Numbered from the stretch's first letter, positions 27,069 through 40,055 are shown. The stretch is DNA of 64,000 nt from Tubulanus polymorphus (GCF_964204645.1 NC_134025.1:6143001-6207000); one strand, 5' to 3'. A program made the numbers and translations. Notes: generated by a model from the letters alone, not told the origin.

Positions 27069-29596
27069 ATGAAGTCTGTCCTCTTCGTGGTACTAGTTTT
27101 GGTCTTAGTATGTTTTGCCGACAATGACAGGTAATCTAAAACGACTCCCGGGTCCACGGTGTTGTGGATTTAATTGGTTAGTTCATTTGTTTCTATCACT
27201 TTCTTCTTATAGATGTTCTTTCTATGACAAACTACTGACGAATTATGATAAAAGTTTAACTCCCAATCGCGGTAGGGTGACGTTGCCCGTTTGATACGGT
27301 TTGGCTTAAACAACTTGAAAATTCTAAATTTTGCCTTTGATCTTCAGATGGACCGACAACAGTGCAGCTAGGAGTTTATATCAAAAGTCTATCCGCAATT
27401 AGTGAAAAAACTATGGTAAGCAATCTGAACTGAAAATCGATCACTAGATTTCGCGGCAGAGTTCGCAGATCGCTGATCCGTTGTCGAGCGTATTTTCACC
27501 TGGTTTGCGGTGGACGCGTACAAACTTATCATTTCTGTTTCAATGAAAAATCAGAATGAGATAAATCAATAGGAAAATCCGCCGCGAAATCCTCTGCTAT
27601 GTTGTTTGTTGATTGAAAATCCCAACGCGCACGACGCAGGGAAACATAGCAGGAATATATGTTTAAAACGTTTCTTTTCGTTTCGTTTCGATGCTACCGA
27701 AAACACCAACTTTTCATTTCAACATGGCGTTAAAACCACCTTCTCGTTTTACTGCCACATTAAAACCAATTCTTAACGTGGCGTTTTTTGTATTATTCAA
27801 AAAGTGGAAATCGAGTGTTATATTCACCTTGTGGCCCAAATCAGCCACCATAAAAATGTCACTACCTTCTCGTACCATACCGGGCGGGGTGAATTGTGGT
27901 ACGCGTAGAAATGTACATACTGTGAACATCTTTTGACACGGTTAAAAAGTATTTTAGAATCATTCTACATTATGATATTCGTTCATTCATGCTTGCCGCA
28001 GCTAATTTTGCCAGATGTGCGGTGGACTTAATTCAGCGTTAATGCGTAAACACAATGAACGTGTAGTATGAACTTTGCGCTGCACAATTTGTGTGCGCAA
28101 TTTCGCTCGGCGGGAAATTCATAATTGCAGAAAAATCCTAAATTTGCTAAATCTAAGTTTTTTTTACCTAAGGGGGAAAACTTATATAGAAAAATAAAAT
28201 CATCTTTGACTCAAAGCTTTGGAATACATCTTTTTAAAACTTGATCCTGAGTAGATATATTATATATATTATATATTTCTTATTTCTTATACTGAATGTT
28301 GAATATCTGATATACACGTAGGACTACTCTGTTGATATGTACTTGCGTCAGTATTGGACCGACGAAAGACTCAAATTCCAACCCGAAAGCAATCAAACGA
28401 AAAATAAAGTGATAAAGCTACAAGATGGTACTTGGGATAAGATCTGGGTTCCGGATTTATTTCTTCGAAATGAAAAAGTTGGTGATTTCCATATTGTGTC
28501 CACGCCGAACAGGTTGTTAAGAATCTACAGTTCTGGCAAAGTGTGGTACGCGATCAGGTAAATTTGAATATGCAAGTTTGACGATATTTAGGACGACCAT
28601 AAAAATAATTAGATAATATACATATATATTCATGTCGCTTTCAGATTAACGGCAACACTCTCATGTCAGATGCGGTTAGACAGTTTTCCATTTGACAGTC
28701 AAACATGCCCTTTGATGATGGAATCATGTAAGTCTTCGACATTGCTACAGTATACGTATCTAACCTGCTGATTATATGCGACAATAATCTTTTCTTTTCA
28801 CTTAAGTTGGATATAGCACCTCAGATATAAAATTCGAATGGTTAGATTCGCCCATCAGAATGGAACAACAAGAAATGCCTCCATTTAAACTCATAAAACA
28901 TTCGCTCGTAGACTGCTCTGCAAATTATTCCACTGGTATATAATGAATACTCCTCGAATAATGCGCTGACATTTTTTGTTATACGAAATTAGAAGTAACG
29001 TATATTTTTCATTTCTTTTACTGAAAGGATCGTACCCTTGTCTACAATTAGACTTCCATCTACACCGAGTCGGTGGTTTCTACATGCTACAGTTCTTCAT
29101 TCCGACTGCTTTGTTAGTAATGCTATCGTGGGTAGCTTTTTGGTTAAATGTCGATGCCGTGACACCGCGGATGTCAATAGGAATGATAATGGTACTGACG
29201 ATAACCCGATGCAACGAACTGCTTCTACTACCAAAAGTGTCATACATCAAAGCAATAGACATTTGGCTACTGATATGCTTATTGTTTACTTGTGGGGCTT
29301 TACTTGAGTCAGCGATGGTGACGTGTATCTGTGACAATGATCATTTAAAAGCGAAGGTGAATCCGATACTTCAGGTAAAGATTCTTCTGTTTTTTAGAAT
29401 ATTGCCTAATATCATCATAATCGTATTGACCTTAACAATTATCTTTCAGTTTCATAAAATGGCTCGAACGCATCGGCATCTAATGTCAGAGAAAAGGAAA
29501 GCAGAACGAATCGATTATATAGCTCGAATACTTTTCCCGTTATGTTTTATCATCGTCAACATTATATACTGGACTGTGTACTTTGTCAAACGTTGA
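27069..29596 (+). CDS. Anion-type Cys-loop receptor subunit (glycine/glutamate-gated chloride channel-like), complete
   Basis: Eight exons: 27069-27130, 27213-27271, 27348-27415, 28322-28557, 28645-28727, 28807-28935, 29028-29374 and 29450-29596 (1131 nt, 376 aa). It has a signal peptide, the N-terminal motif YDKLLTNYD, YWTDERLKF, a Cys-loop (CQMRLDSFPFDSQTC), and a second Cys pair (SLVDC ... YPC) as in glycine receptors and GluCls. TM1 is SWVAFWLN, TM2-TM3 carries LPKVSYIKAIDIW, and TM4 follows a very short cytoplasmic loop. It would gate an anion current at synapses. The selectivity segment normally Pro-Ala-Arg before TM2 reads Thr-Pro-Arg (residues 258-260). The last intron (29375-29449) is 75 nt and free of stops in frame, so an unspliced form with a hydrophobic insert is also possible. 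Confidence 0.93.
27594..27653. repeat. Inverted repeat related to the 31.9-kb element
   Basis: Within the 905-bp intron, ctgctatgtt pairs with aacatagcag. The right arm contains cccaacgcgcacgacgcagg, which also appears in nearly the same form in the element at 31866-31959. It is probably a partial copy of the same small repeat family. Confidence 0.5.
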
Positions 29597-29709
29597 CGAA
29601 AAAAGAAGTTTCTTCTTCAAGAGAAAAAAAATTGAGGAACAAACGCAACTGATAACACGAAGATCATAGTTGACATTTTTCAAATTTGCGTAGGTAAAAA
29701 ATATTCAGT

Positions 29710-30739
29710 TTACATTTGCGAGATTTGAATTTCAAACATCCGGTCTTCTGAACCGTCGCCTTTGAAATCGACGACTACGTATTTTCCTCTGCTTCCCCAT
29801 GACGTACTGACGCTAGAAAAGCCATATTTAGCATTTCCGCAGTAATTCATGACTCCAATCGGTTTTGTCAGATCAGTTAAATCGTTGTACGACCTCAATT
29901 CTAAGTAGTACTCTCTATGACATTTCCACATCAGCGGTAGTTTTACATTGTCCAACTTGACGATATTCCACACCAAGTTCTAGAATGGCAAAGTATTATG
30001 TTAACGCTAACGACACCTGCTATGTAACATTCAACAACTGTTCAAATATGTGGGGTACGATTAGTTTTTTCGAGCAGATAAGATTAGAATATTCCTGACA
30101 ATATCTGGCGCAGCTATACGTATCTCAGAATATATAGATGCGGTGTTATGATTTATTTCAATGAATAATATTTCATTCGTGTCTTGACCCAATAATATAT
30201 GCCTACATACGTCGCATGTCGTTGTAGAAAGATAGCCCGTTGATCGGACATTTTGATTAAATGTCATCATTTCCGGGAACGCAAATCGTATTCTAGCTTC
30301 CTAGGTTACGAATACAAAGCCCGCCACATACGAACGATTACGGGAACATAGATGTTTACGTTTACTTGTACTAACCTTGTCGGAGTTTGACTTAAATATA
30401 GATCTACATTCCATCGGATCAGAGCCGTCTGCTTTACGATTATACGCCAATGTTACAGGCTCGATACCAACAGTTATAGGGTCCCCCGAATTACGACCGG
30501 CCTGACATCCCGCTAACGCATTGCAAGCTTTAGTAAAAAAGACATATATAAGAAAATTTCACCAAAAAACACCTGGGTAATCATTACAGTTTCTATATAC
30601 ATTTAAAAAGGAAAGTTTTATGTGAATCAAAAATTAAAAGTTATTAGTTTTGGATGTCGAATGTAAGAATTATTCGTAGCAGAAATTGTAAAATGTTCAT
30701 ACCTCCAAAAAGAGCGACAAGAACTATGACAGAGAACAT
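29710..30739 (-). CDS. Small secreted cysteine-containing protein, unknown family
   Basis: A four-exon model (30739-30703, 30527-30376, 30300-30100, 29979-29710) gives 660 nt and 219 aa with matching phases. Residues 1-17 form a signal peptide (MFSVIVLVALFG, then Ala-Cys). The mature part has scattered cysteines (CQAG, MECRS, CDVCRH, MWKCH, NYCGN), the motif TSWGSRGKYVVVDF, and no membrane segment. The third donor (ATT/GTCAGG) is weak, so exon 3 may end elsewhere. If unspliced it would stop at 30061. I do not recognise the family. It lies between two receptor genes, with its 3' end 114 nt from the end of the anion-type receptor gene. Confidence 0.6.
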
Positions 30740-31266
30740 ACTAGAAACGCCTGTTGGATTAAACTAAAACGTGCGAGTGCCTTAATACCCGTGAATATCT
30801 ATTCATATCGGATATTGATATGTTTTATCAGTTCACATGACAGGCGAATAAATTATCCACAACGAACGTCTGCCCGCGTGTACAGGGTTGTTTGAAATTG
30901 GGTGCGGCTACAGGTGAATACTGTCAATGTATAATAAATAGACTCGAAAAGGAAACTACATTCCTACTTCTCGTAGAGTTTGCTGGCTCGTGGCAAAACA
31001 ACATAAGGTTTTTAGCTTTTCATCGCACTAATTTGTATAAAAAGTTATATATACATTACAGTGAATATTAGTTATAGCAAAAATTCACAGTCTTTATGAA
31101 TTTCTGGTTATAGCCCTACAAGGGATGTATTTCGTCTTTGACCTTTTTGAGTTTTAGCTGCTCTATAGATTGTGTTAGAAAAGAAAACACTGCAGTACGA
31201 GCGTGGAGACTTATTTCAATTCAATCCGCTAATGATGATCGGCAGTGAATCTTACTATCGGCTTCG

Positions 31267-34200
31267 TTATTTCGATCCATGAATCAACAGCGAGAATATA
31301 ACAACGATAACAAGCGCCGTCAATAATAGATAAATCATCAAAAATAGACGATCTAAAAGTTTCGCCAGTAATCTCCAATCCCTTAGGTTTCCCTCTCTCC
31401 ACGCGGCTTTGTCCGAGCCCGGTTTGATTTCACCCCAAATGTAATTTTCTATGCCGTGAAAGTCTGTTTCGTCGGTTTGTTTTGCGTCGGCTTCATGATC
31501 GACCGGATGATGATTTTCTGGTATCTTTTTTGGGCGCGTTTCGGCGCTGTGTGATATCGCATTACAATTGCTATAGTTTCGACAGGTTTGCCCTCGGGCA
31601 GTAGTATACGCGTTGATTAGACTATGTCCTCTCGTTACCGGTATAATGAATCGGTAGACGAGTTTTCTAAACCATTCCGGTACCGGTCGATGTTCGATAT
31701 AGTATAGGTTTGTCAGCAATACGGAGAGAAGAACAGAAACGACAGCCATCATCATTAGACACGATATGTACGTAACTAGAATAGAAAAAGGTTTGAACAT
31801 TCGTCAAAATAAAATGCTTACAAGCAGCCGTGGATCCAGAAGAATATTAGTAGCCCCACATTACCTTAAGCCCAACGCGCACGGCACAGGGAAACACTTG
31901 GAAACATGTTTCTTTCTCGTATTTCCGCGTTTCCCTGCGTCGTGTGCGTTGGACTTTAATAAACGGTTGTGCATTTGGTAAGTTTATTTGACCATGTGTC
32001 CATGATTTTACTAATACTAATTATTCAAAAGTACGAAGGACGAAGCACCTCCGTTCTTGCCACATGCCATATCCAGCTTCCTATTTTTCATCGCGTAAAA
32101 ACATTTCAATGGATAGCTTACCTAATAATGGAGTTGAGTCGGATGAACGCGGCAATAATCCAATCATAGTCAATTGAAATACGGAGTAAGCAACTAGCAG
32201 GGTCATGCTAAGAGATATCTTCTCGCCTGCGTCCGGTGGTACGTAAAATGTCAGCAGTATCAGCATTGACATAGCGCTCACTGGAAGCAGGATATTGATG
32301 ACAAAATATGTGGATTTTCTAATGATGCGGAGCTTGGCTTTGAAATGGGACCATTCGGAGAATGAGGATGTTGTTGTTTTTGATATATTGTACGTAGCCA
32401 CGTAAGCCGATGACGCGTGTAATAGCCATTGGCTGTTAGTCTGCAATCGAGACGTATCAATCACATCATTGATGGCGTTAAACCTTAGAAGCGAATGCGG
32501 GTATGCCCAGCTTTCGAATTGGAATTCACATTCGTGCTCATCGAACGGGAAATACGTCATGTCGATATTACAACTGACCACAAATACACCACCAGGGTGC
32601 CACTCTACCCGACCTGTTGTGTCTATCATCAGCCGGTACTTGCGATCCTTCGAGTCAAAAAAGCTTTCTCCGTTAAGACTGTAAAAGTTAAATGTGCGCG
32701 TCAACTACAGTTTTAACTTTGAATTTCAAAATACAAATGGGGGCAATTGAGAGCAATTACGCCAGAATGCCTTAAAGCTGCATTATCCCATTGGCACCCC
32801 GCAAAAAAAGAAATTCCTTGGTTTAGCGAGACAAAACGGATCTCTTAGAAAAAACTACGCCTATCCTAGTTTTAACCATCCTTTCCGCGCGGTGGGGGTG
32901 TCAAAACATCTTCAGCGAGTCAAAACAGATTTTTAAGCAATTATGGCGTTTTACGTTGTATTAGCGATTCTAATTCATTTCTCAATACCTTACCCGTTCG
33001 AGTTGGCAATATCTGGAAGCCAGACGTGATCGGAAGAAATAAAAACATGAGTAACGTCGTCAACGTATTCTGAAGTGTTCCACGTTAAACTCGCATCAAA
33101 CCAGTACTGCATGAAAATAACAATAACGATATATAATAATCTGAATCAATTCTTTTTTCATAAGTTGATTTTGAAATATTTTCATCCCCTTTATCTCGTA
33201 TTTTTTTCAGCTGTCCCTTGTTTTATTATTTGATTACTCCAGTCAATAATTTTGTGTATACGTACCACATCCAAGTACGCAGAAACTGAAATCGTCTCCT
33301 TCAGATCGTTCTGTAAAACATTCATTGATTTACATTTTATTTCTATTAAACATTTATTTAACCTATGCTATAATACATCGATATACAACAGGTACAAACT
33401 GATGAATGAATCTCATATAACGTGAAGCGTTCAGCTCATACGTGTTTCTTATTTCTTCAAAAATGAAAAAAAAAATTATTTGAGCAATTATTATCGGAAT
33501 ACCTCGGAAGGACTTCAGAAGAAATAGAATAAAAAATGAGCGAAAATTGTGATGGGAGAAATGAAAAAAAAATTAACTTTTTACAAATCGTAAGATTGAA
33601 AATTAAGATGGACATAACCTTTACAAGTTACTAGATTAAAAATCAAGACGGACATGAAAAAAATAAAAAAACAAAAATGTTTTTTCTTATTGCAAAATTG
33701 TGATAAAAATACGAAGGGGGACTAAGAGGTTTGTGTCTAATTTCATCATTTTGCGAAATTCTGGGAGGCGGATCCGTGCTCCTAGTAATTAAAGAAAGAC
33801 CTAATCGATGCATATACACATTTTCATTTTTCATCCATGTGTCTTTCGTGTTTCAATTTTTGCGAGAAAATTAGTTTATCTCTATGTTTTATGTAATATT
33901 CTTTTTCATCAATTTGAATTTGTCTAATCCGATGTATATATAACGAGTCCAGATGGATTCAGAGAGGTTGCTGGAATTATTTCATTACATCCAATCATTC
34001 ATCCTTACATTAGGAAATATCACTTTATCCCAATTATATGTATATACGTTCTATTTGCTGCCCCCAAAATGATTACTAATCTATCATGATAATGACGAGT
34101 TTAGGAGTTGATACGATGTGCAGCAGTGTGATTTATGTATGTCTAACAATGTACTCGAATGTGCTGAACTAGTCACACTTTTTAATGTGCTCCGTTATTT

Positions 34201-34894
34201 CGCTGAATCGTCCATTATCATATTGCCGTAAATTAGGTTGATAATATTTGTGCGTTAATGAATATTGATACTTTCGCTTAGTTGCATCAGTAGCTTCACG
34301 CAAATTAACGGACAGTCAATTAGTGTTTGTGACTATGATGAGGCAACCGTGAAGGCTTGTCGTTAATATAAAGTGCCTCTTGCTTTTACTTCTAGTATCA
34401 CAATGACCAGTAAATCATCGAGGTGACATCTAAATTGAAACTTTAGAGCCGCGTGCAAACAAATTGTACTTCAATCTGTAACAGCAGAAACCCTTCAGAG
34501 TGTCATAGCATATGAGAACCATTTTTGAAACGCCAATAATCTCGAAAACATCGTTGAAAAAATAGATTTTGTGGACGTAGTGATCGAATTGACGGTTCAT
34601 AGCTATGAAAATACCTACCACTTCGACCAACTGAACGGGACTCAATGAAATATTTATTTGGATGAAATCGGTTGAGTTTATCAGCGGTCTTGCATCATTG
34701 TTTCTTGGTGTCGATAAAATATCATTTAAACACTTTTCTTCGCTTGATAGTACACCTTAAAAAGAGATGTTATTAGCCAAGAAGCTATTAGAAAAAACGT
34801 CCAATAATGCGATACATTTTTAAGTCGGCTTACGTGAATGCAGCGAACGGATGAATCCTATAAAGAGTAGAATAAAGATCCAAATCCTCGACAT
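31267..34894 (-). CDS. Second cation-type Cys-loop (nAChR-like) subunit, complete
   Basis: Six exons: 34894-34834, 34755-34619, 33310-33266, 33106-32994, 32678-32122 and 31775-31267 (1422 nt, 473 aa). A signal peptide is followed by the ligand-binding domain (WFDASLTWN, VWLPDIA, TGRVEWHPGG), a Cys-loop with 13 residues between Cys (CNIDMTYFPFDEHEC), TM1-TM3, a roughly 100-residue cytoplasmic loop and TM4. The cation signature Gly-Glu-Lys precedes TM2 (residues 270-272). The vicinal Cys pair of alpha subunits is absent. The 45-nt third exon matches nAChR gene structure. The 9' pore position is Val281. An in-frame alternative acceptor near 32705 was rejected because it breaks phase. The gene is convergent with the anion-type gene and only distantly similar to the first nAChR-like gene. 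Confidence 0.92.
31866..31959. mobile_element. Short palindromic MITE in the last intron of the second nAChR-like gene
   Basis: Arms of about 30 bp, ttaagcccaacgcgcacgg and its near reverse complement ending cgtgtgcgttggactttaa, enclose a short centre. The same arm sequence occurs at 27631-27650. Confidence 0.7.
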
Positions 34895-35851
34895 TTTGTC
34901 TAGTATTCCCCGATAAGTTCTATTTATCTATCCCTTCTTATCACATACACAGTGACAATCAACCGACAGGAAAGTCATTTTCCATTTGTAAATGTCTAAA
35001 CCCCCTCGTGATCGAAGGGTACTGTGGACGTTGCGAGATTATCAATGCGGCGTGTTGTATTCCTCAAGAGAACTGTGTATCGCAATCAGCTGCGCTACTT
35101 ACAAAGAAAAATGCACGCAACATTTTACATGGTGGAGTAATTTTCTCCAAATCAAATCATTGCTGGAAGGTTTTTAGTCGGGATGACTTAGCGATGCCAG
35201 TTTTAGAGCTCGCTCTTAACCCACAGGGGCGGTATGCATAAACAACGAGTAGAGGTTTTCTACACGTCTTAGTCGCTGATCGGTACTCATCATGTGTTCA
35301 GAGATTCCAAGGAAAAATATCATTGTAGGCTAAAAAAAATGATACCTTGTTTCTACTAATCGGACTGATCACTTTTGTACACTGCAATCAAATTTGCAAT
35401 CAGTTCATTTATATATATGTTATGGTTAGCCTGATCATGATCTAAAAAAAGGTTATGTACAGGGTGTATAAGCGGCCGTTTAAAACTCAGCAGGAAGGAG
35501 AAACAAAGAGTCATTTTATTAGCCTTATTCTCGGAGTGTAATCTAAGCAAACAATTACGTGGATGATACTAATATTCGCCGAGTTACCGTACTGTAAAAT
35601 ACGGAAGCTTATTTGGGACTCGTAACTTAAACCTCCCGTAGACAATGAAGATAGTAGTTAGTGTAATAGATATAAAGTCATTTGATTAAGAAATGGATTT
35701 ATGAGCACACCGGTTATTTATTGATTGATTATCTAATCTTACATGATATTTCTTTCTACAAGTATAAATGTATTTGTTATAATAGAAGTATGTAACATCC
35801 TGGTGAGTACAGGAAACTTTTGAGAAAATGAAGTAAAAGACTTCGATTATC
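34895..35851. other. Spacer between the Cys-loop cluster and the SLC6 array
   Basis: No gene was recognised. The right part holds the 3' UTR of the first transporter copy, including AATAAA on the minus strand at 35722-35717. The small plus-strand frames near 34992-35241 have no domain content. Confidence 0.5.
35717..35722 (-). terminator. Polyadenylation signal downstream of transporter copy A
   Basis: AATAAA on the minus strand (tttatt on plus) about 130 nt past the copy A stop codon. Confidence 0.45.
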
Positions 35852-38800
35852 CTATACAAATTGTCTAGTTTCTTCGCTTACACTCTGTTTTTCTCGTAGT
35901 GAACCATTCTTGTTATATGGGCGCAATTGATGTGACTGTAACTGGGGCTTCATTAAATATCTCACTCGCTGAAAATAAATTTTCGAATTTATTCATATAA
36001 CCTATTGAAGAACATGATAGAAGAACCAATGACACCACTCATTGCTTTAGTGATATTCGCCTTTTTAATGAACTGAAGCAATTTGATGATCATACAATGG
36101 AAATGTCAGAAAGTAGCCATGATTGGAAACATCAAAAATTGCAAACGGCCTAAATTTATATAGAATGATAAATCTTAGTGGAAAATGTCCTCCAAACAAA
36201 TATTTTGAAATTCTGTATTACAACTTACTGCAGACTGTAGTTGTAGGGAAGCACTGAGAACGTGTTCTCAAATTTCATGAACAATAATAAGAATTTGAGA
36301 AAATCGAGCGTAACGTAAAATTTCCTGTTTTTAGTTACGCTATGTAAATTGGTTTTCATTCATTATTGCGTACGCCATACCTCTTTCAGGGTTCCAGGAG
36401 TCCTAATAATCTTTACTAGCATTATTATTGGTATTTGTACCATGGATAGTAAACCCAGGCAAACTCCCAAAACCTGAGCCCAGGTTGGATACAAATACAC
36501 TCCATTGTAACTGAGTAATTGAAATTCCACAGCACTGAATATGAATATTGCCTAAAAAAGAAAGATAATGGATATCGTGATTCACAATGTTCAAAAGATA
36601 TTCTCATTGTTGTTGTAATTTCTAGTATAGCTTGCGTGTTCAGCGTTAATATTTCTTATACACCGACCGTAGCTATAATCGGTGCAAGTCCCATCCAACA
36701 AATCATAAACCATGGATTTATTCGGTAGCCAATCATCGCTTGAATATCGTCATAAAATCTTCTACCACCTGCCATAATAGAAATAATAATACTAAGATGT
36801 AAAATCAGTCAACTGTCTTCAAAGAGTAGTTCTCCCGGTAAAATAATTTTACCGAATATTTCACTGCAAAATGAATACCGATTTGTTTCACTGTACAGAA
36901 GTAGACTTGACCTTACCATAAAACCAACCGATTGTTACGCATTCCCAGATACACACCCAAAGCATGCAGAAACCGCTGGCCGAATAGTAATCAAACATTT
37001 GGAATATATACATTCCTCCCTGAAACAGAAAAAGCAATTTTCATTTTCTTTAAAAGAAAACTTGTGGAAGTGGATTTCATAAGGTAAGAATCAATGACCA
37101 AACAGAAGTTAATAGCTTACGTTTGTCATCATGCACAGACTGAACAAGAACGTGATAAAACAATATATAGCGATACCGAATTCTCGGGTTGGACTTTTAC
37201 TGAAAAAGCGAGGAAAGAAATCGCCTAATACTGTCACAACAGCCTCGCACTGAACAAACTGAAAACGAAAGAGACTCATTTTAAACAAGTTCCGAAAGGT
37301 AGGAAAGCTATCGTCATATTCTCCCTACATATGTAACGAGTGTTGATAATGCTTTTCGAAAAAGAGATTGCTATTGATTTGTTGAATTAGATCTATTCAT
37401 ACCTGGCTGTCAATACCGAGAACGAGAATCATCAGGAAGAACAACACTGCCCATAACTGCGGGAAAGGCATTTCAGCAACAGCACGTGGGTAGGCGATGA
37501 ATACTAAACCCGGACCTACATTACGATATATGATGCACATTTGTTAAAGTTGTAAATTTTGAGGATTAATCTGTTATTGAAAAAAGTTGCTTACCTTTTT
37601 CAGCGACTTCAGATATCGGTATACCGGCGTTTTTGGCCATGAATCCGAGAATTGTAAAAATAGCAAATCCCGAATATAAGCTGGTTCCGCTGTTGATGAC
37701 TGCGATCATTGCGCATTGCCTGCAATAAAATCCTACTATCATACGGAACCTACTAAACTCATTTCAATAGAAACAAATTATTGTCTATGAAGCATACCTG
37801 TAACAATTGTTGTTGTACTTGTTATGGCTACCTAATGATATCAAAGCTCCTAAACCGATAGCATAGCTAAAGAATATCTGCGTTCCGGCATCAATCCAAA
37901 CCTGTGAATGACATCAGTTAAAAGATATTGAACTCCAGTTTTGCCGACGAGTCCCGAATGAACGATGTTCACAAACCTGTGGAATCAGAAGCGAGCTGAA
38001 ATCCGGTTTTAGATAGAATATGATTCCATCTAAAGCTCCGTCCAGCGTCACTCCTCGTATGAGAAGAGCCGTTAAAACCACGTATGGGAATAGTGATGTG
38101 AAATAGACCACCTAGCAAATAGAAAACATTAGTATGAAATGTATAATTAAAGTGAATACTGAGGTGTCTTGCTGAGTTATAATGTGATAAGTGAAAAAAA
38201 CTAACGGAAGTGGGCCCCGGGACATGTTTGTAAAATATTTTCGAGGATATCCCGAGTTACACAAGATCCATTTTAACTGAGAAGACTAGTACATTCCGAG
38301 TTAGCTACTTAAAACCTCGAAAATTTTCTAAACATGGGAAATTGAAAAAATGTCACTGATTATATTATGAAATAGACATGATAACTGTACCTTTCCCGTC
38401 CATTTCACACCACGAAATATACAAAGGTAGACCAGTATCCAAACGAATATCAAACACAACACCATCTGCCATATTAGAGTACCGGGTTCATCTATACCTC
38501 CTGATATCTGTAAAAATCTCTTTCTGGAAAGTGCGATGTATGTACAAAATGTATAAATAATCATGTAAATAATTATGCAAATAATTACATTGACTGCGTA
38601 TCAGATGCGTTGATCCAGTGCCACAGTTCGAACTTGTGATTTGAAATAATTGAATTAACTTAAAGAACCTGACGATAAGGAGCCGGGTCCTGGTATAAGA
38701 TTAGACGAATAAATCTCAATCCAACACTTACTCCCAAAATTCTACTACAGGGTCAACCCCAGTGATATTTTTCTGTAGTTCACATGTACTATTTACAGAT

Positions 38801-40055
38801 CCATCTGTCATACTGCAATTCAACGCCACAATACGATGACTACATCTAGAAATAAAAGTATTTGTTTCTTACTGGCAGTAAAAACGGATGTTTCATAATT
38901 TTCGAAATGGTGGGTTTATGTCACTTACGCATCCGTGTTCCAGTAATTATCGCAATTTGACCAGGGTAACACTGAGTTAAACGCGAAAACACAGTAATAC
39001 ACTGACCACGTCAGAATCACTATGTAGTATACGTTCATAAAACAGACAATCACCACATTCGAAGCTCCGATACCTGGATGAAAATTGAGAAAAGATTCAT
39101 AGCTTCGCTTATTAGAGTTCGATCATAATACTTTTCTTATGGTTTTCGAAGTGGAGGACAAACAACGCACCTTGCATTAAAGGGCATATGCGCCATGCCT
39201 TCCATCCGCCTAAACTCATAAACTGCCCGACTGCCACTTCCATAAAAAATATCGGTACTCCGCAGCAAACCAAACATAAAATATACGGGATAAGGAAAGC
39301 ACCTGAAAAACAACCGCCATTATTTTTCCTAATTATCTTTTGTCGATTGTATAATACTTCCAATCTAGGGCACAATAAGTACATCGGAAAGCAAATATGT
39401 CAAGCGAACTGTCAACTCGAGAATTCGATCTAATCAAACTGATCCGGTTAAAAAGTACCAGGTCAATATTGCAATTTGAGATCCTAACGAATTATGGTTA
39501 TAGTATTATATGAAGAGAATAGAGCCGAACGCAAAAAAAACAGCTTTACATTTTATCTTATCATTTACCTATCATTATCATTTTGTCTTTCATCATCATA
39601 TGAAAATCAAATTTTTTTATTTTAGATTAAGTATTTATTTTTGTTGTAAATAGACAAAGTATTAAAACTAAAAATTCAATTTCTAAATCACAAATGCTTA
39701 TCACAATTTTTACCATGGAGATAATCGAGACCATTTACACATTTTTCAGGCCAATCATTTTGATGACGTTTCGACTTCATTTCAAGTTATCAAGTAGCTT
39801 AGGATTAGGTCTAGTTTTAGCCAAAAATATTATATATTTGTCATAGTTGCCAAAGATTTCATACTAACCACCGCCATTTTTGTAACAGAGATATGGAAAA
39901 CGCCAAACATTTCCAAGACCTACAGAGAAACCGACGCAAGTCAAAATAAACTCGAATTGATTCGCCCAAACTTCTCTGGGTGGTTCAGATTCTTCCTGTT
40001 TTTTCTCCGTTTCATCTAACTCCATTACTCCAGGGGAATACATTTTTCGTCCCAT
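35852..40055 (-). CDS. SLC6 Na+/Cl- neurotransmitter transporter, copy A
   Basis: Fourteen coding exons: 40055-39869, 39302-39171, 39073-38929, 38845-38732, 38523-38391, 38111-37977, 37901-37798, 37719-37595, 37515-37403, 37258-37121, 37019-36917, 36768-36668, 36551-36381 and 35968-35852 (1818 nt, 605 aa). TM1 holds [14 protein letters not shown]3 [10 protein letters not shown]6 [16 protein letters not shown] and TM8 LGIDSQF, all ion- and substrate-site motifs of the family. Gly rather than Asp in TM1 excludes the monoamine branch. The closest branch is GABA/taurine/creatine ([11 protein letters not shown]). It would take up its substrate from the extracellular space with Na+ and Cl-. Substrate is not determinable. 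This is the most diverged of three tandem copies, especially in the C-terminal tail ([12 protein letters not shown]). Confidence 0.94.

Noticed and set aside
32679-32704. Upstream acceptor for exon 5 of the second nAChR-like gene
   Set aside because: It would follow the previous exon out of phase and give an immediate TGA. The acceptor before 32678 keeps the frame.
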